Source of the DNA: Moraxella sp.
Lineage (GTDB): Bacteria > Pseudomonadota > Gammaproteobacteria > Pseudomonadales > Moraxellaceae
Length of the DNA: 35,979 nucleotides
Direction of reading: 5' to 3'
Assembly (NCBI RefSeq): GCF_030525845.1
Contig: NZ_JAUNDY010000017.1
Coordinates: 1 to 35,979 of the forward strand
A program made the position numbers and the translations under genes. Numbering within the stretch: the first letter of the stretch is position 1; each line of letters opens with the position of its first letter. Positions 35,552 to 35,979 of this stretch are shown here, piece by piece. The notes beneath the pieces were generated by a model. The model worked only from the letters and a program-made list of their open reading frames with translations, had not been told where the DNA came from and did no database searches.

Positions 35552-35979
35552 ATGAATACTTTGGTATTTACGCCCTTTAATGTTGGGCTTTATCAATCAT
35601 ATCATCAAAGCAAAGACGCTGTCCAAGAAAAAATTACCGCCCAAGATTTTATTGTAATGGCAAATGCCTTACCTGATAAGCGATTCGAGCTTGTTGATGG
35701 ACAAATTATTGCAATGGCAAATACCAAGCCAAGACATAATTTGATTATGAGCAATATTGCCAGAAAAATTGGCAATTATTTGGAAGATAACAATTATCCT
35801 TGCCATTGTTTTTCGGACATTGCCTGCAAAATTGATGAATATAATTGCCCACAGCCTGATATTTTGGTGGTGTGTAATGATAGTATTCACAAAGATTTAT
35901 TGGAATATCCAACGGTGGTGGGCGAGATTTTTTCTAGCAATCGTGAAAATGATGTCAAAAAATTGGTGCGTTATAAAAA
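35552..35979 (+). CDS. Uma2 family (PD-D/ExK fold) endonuclease, 3'-truncated by window edge
   Basis: 142 complete codons are visible from ATG 35552, running off the window. The sequence matches the Uma2 (DUF820) family of restriction-endonuclease-like proteins: RFELVDGQIIAMANTKPRHN, a conserved CPQPDILVV with the active-site Asp, and VVGEIFSSN with the following Glu and Lys. AGGGG (35538-35542) is nine bases before the ATG. GC is 150 of 428 bases (35%) by hand count, lower than era. Such genes are abundant in some genomes and their role is not known. Whether the frame is intact cannot be judged. Confidence 0.8.
   Translation, partial: MNTLVFTPFNVGLYQSYHQSKDAVQEKITAQDFIVMANALPDKRFELVDGQIIAMANTKPRHNLIMSNIARKIGNYLEDNNYPCHCFSDIACKIDEYNCPQPDILVVCNDSIHKDLLEYPTVVGEIFSSNRENDVKKLVRYK

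Overview
The window is a housekeeping stretch of chromosome from a gammaproteobacterium, most likely Moraxella or a close relative in the Moraxellaceae. The evidence is the protein sequences, moderate GC, and gene contexts known from that family (tig-clpP-clpX, hisIE-tatABC, lepA-lepB-DUF4845-rnc-era, barA/gacS next to cysM). The species assignment is inference from protein resemblance. Coding density is high. The longest stretch without a gene is 251 bp (16167-16417, between the converging ends of fadA and hemN), and no tRNA, rRNA, insertion sequence, CRISPR array or prophage gene was seen.

Layout. 1-82: 3' end of galE and its terminator. 126-5217 (minus strand): hybrid sensor kinase BarA/GacS, then a YjgN (DUF898) membrane protein and an M48 zinc metalloprotease. 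5347-8418 (plus): cysM, a secreted Sel1-repeat protein, a PolB-like 3'-5' exonuclease, rdgB. 8583-12027: trigger factor, ClpP, ClpX, with a structured leader before tig and a hairpin between clpP and clpX. 12182-16166: fatty-acid beta-oxidation genes fadB and fadA, separated by a small toxin-antitoxin pair (DUF2281-like antitoxin and PIN-domain toxin). 16418-18475 (minus): hemN, then rplT and rpmI. 18660-20953: hisIE and tatABC. 21014-28715: a six-gene capsule export and Kdo-linker cluster kpsM-T-E-D-C-S. 28685-30212: a RarD-type transporter and a divergent Lrp/AsnC regulator. 30275-35524: lepA, lepB, DUF4845, rnc, era. 35552-end: the start of a Uma2-family nuclease gene, cut by the window edge.

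How the genes work together. The kps genes encode a complete ATP-dependent (group 2 type) capsule export machine: inner-membrane ABC transporter KpsMT, periplasmic adaptor KpsE, outer-membrane channel KpsD, and KpsC/KpsS, which build the poly-Kdo linker on the lipid anchor. No polymer-specific glycosyltransferases or sugar-nucleotide genes lie beside them, so the serotype locus must be elsewhere or lost. Tig, ClpP and ClpX act in folding and turnover of proteins. LepB and TatABC serve protein export. LepA, Rnc and Era serve translation and RNA processing.

The least ordinary items are the toxin-antitoxin pair lodged between fadB and fadA (toxin about 29% GC, antitoxin about 46% by hand count), the nested-helix leader of tig, the isolated kps cluster, the palindrome-rich AT-rich region between rarD and the Lrp-type regulator, and a separate rpmI-rplT operon without infC. 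No wholly new multi-gene system could be identified with confidence.
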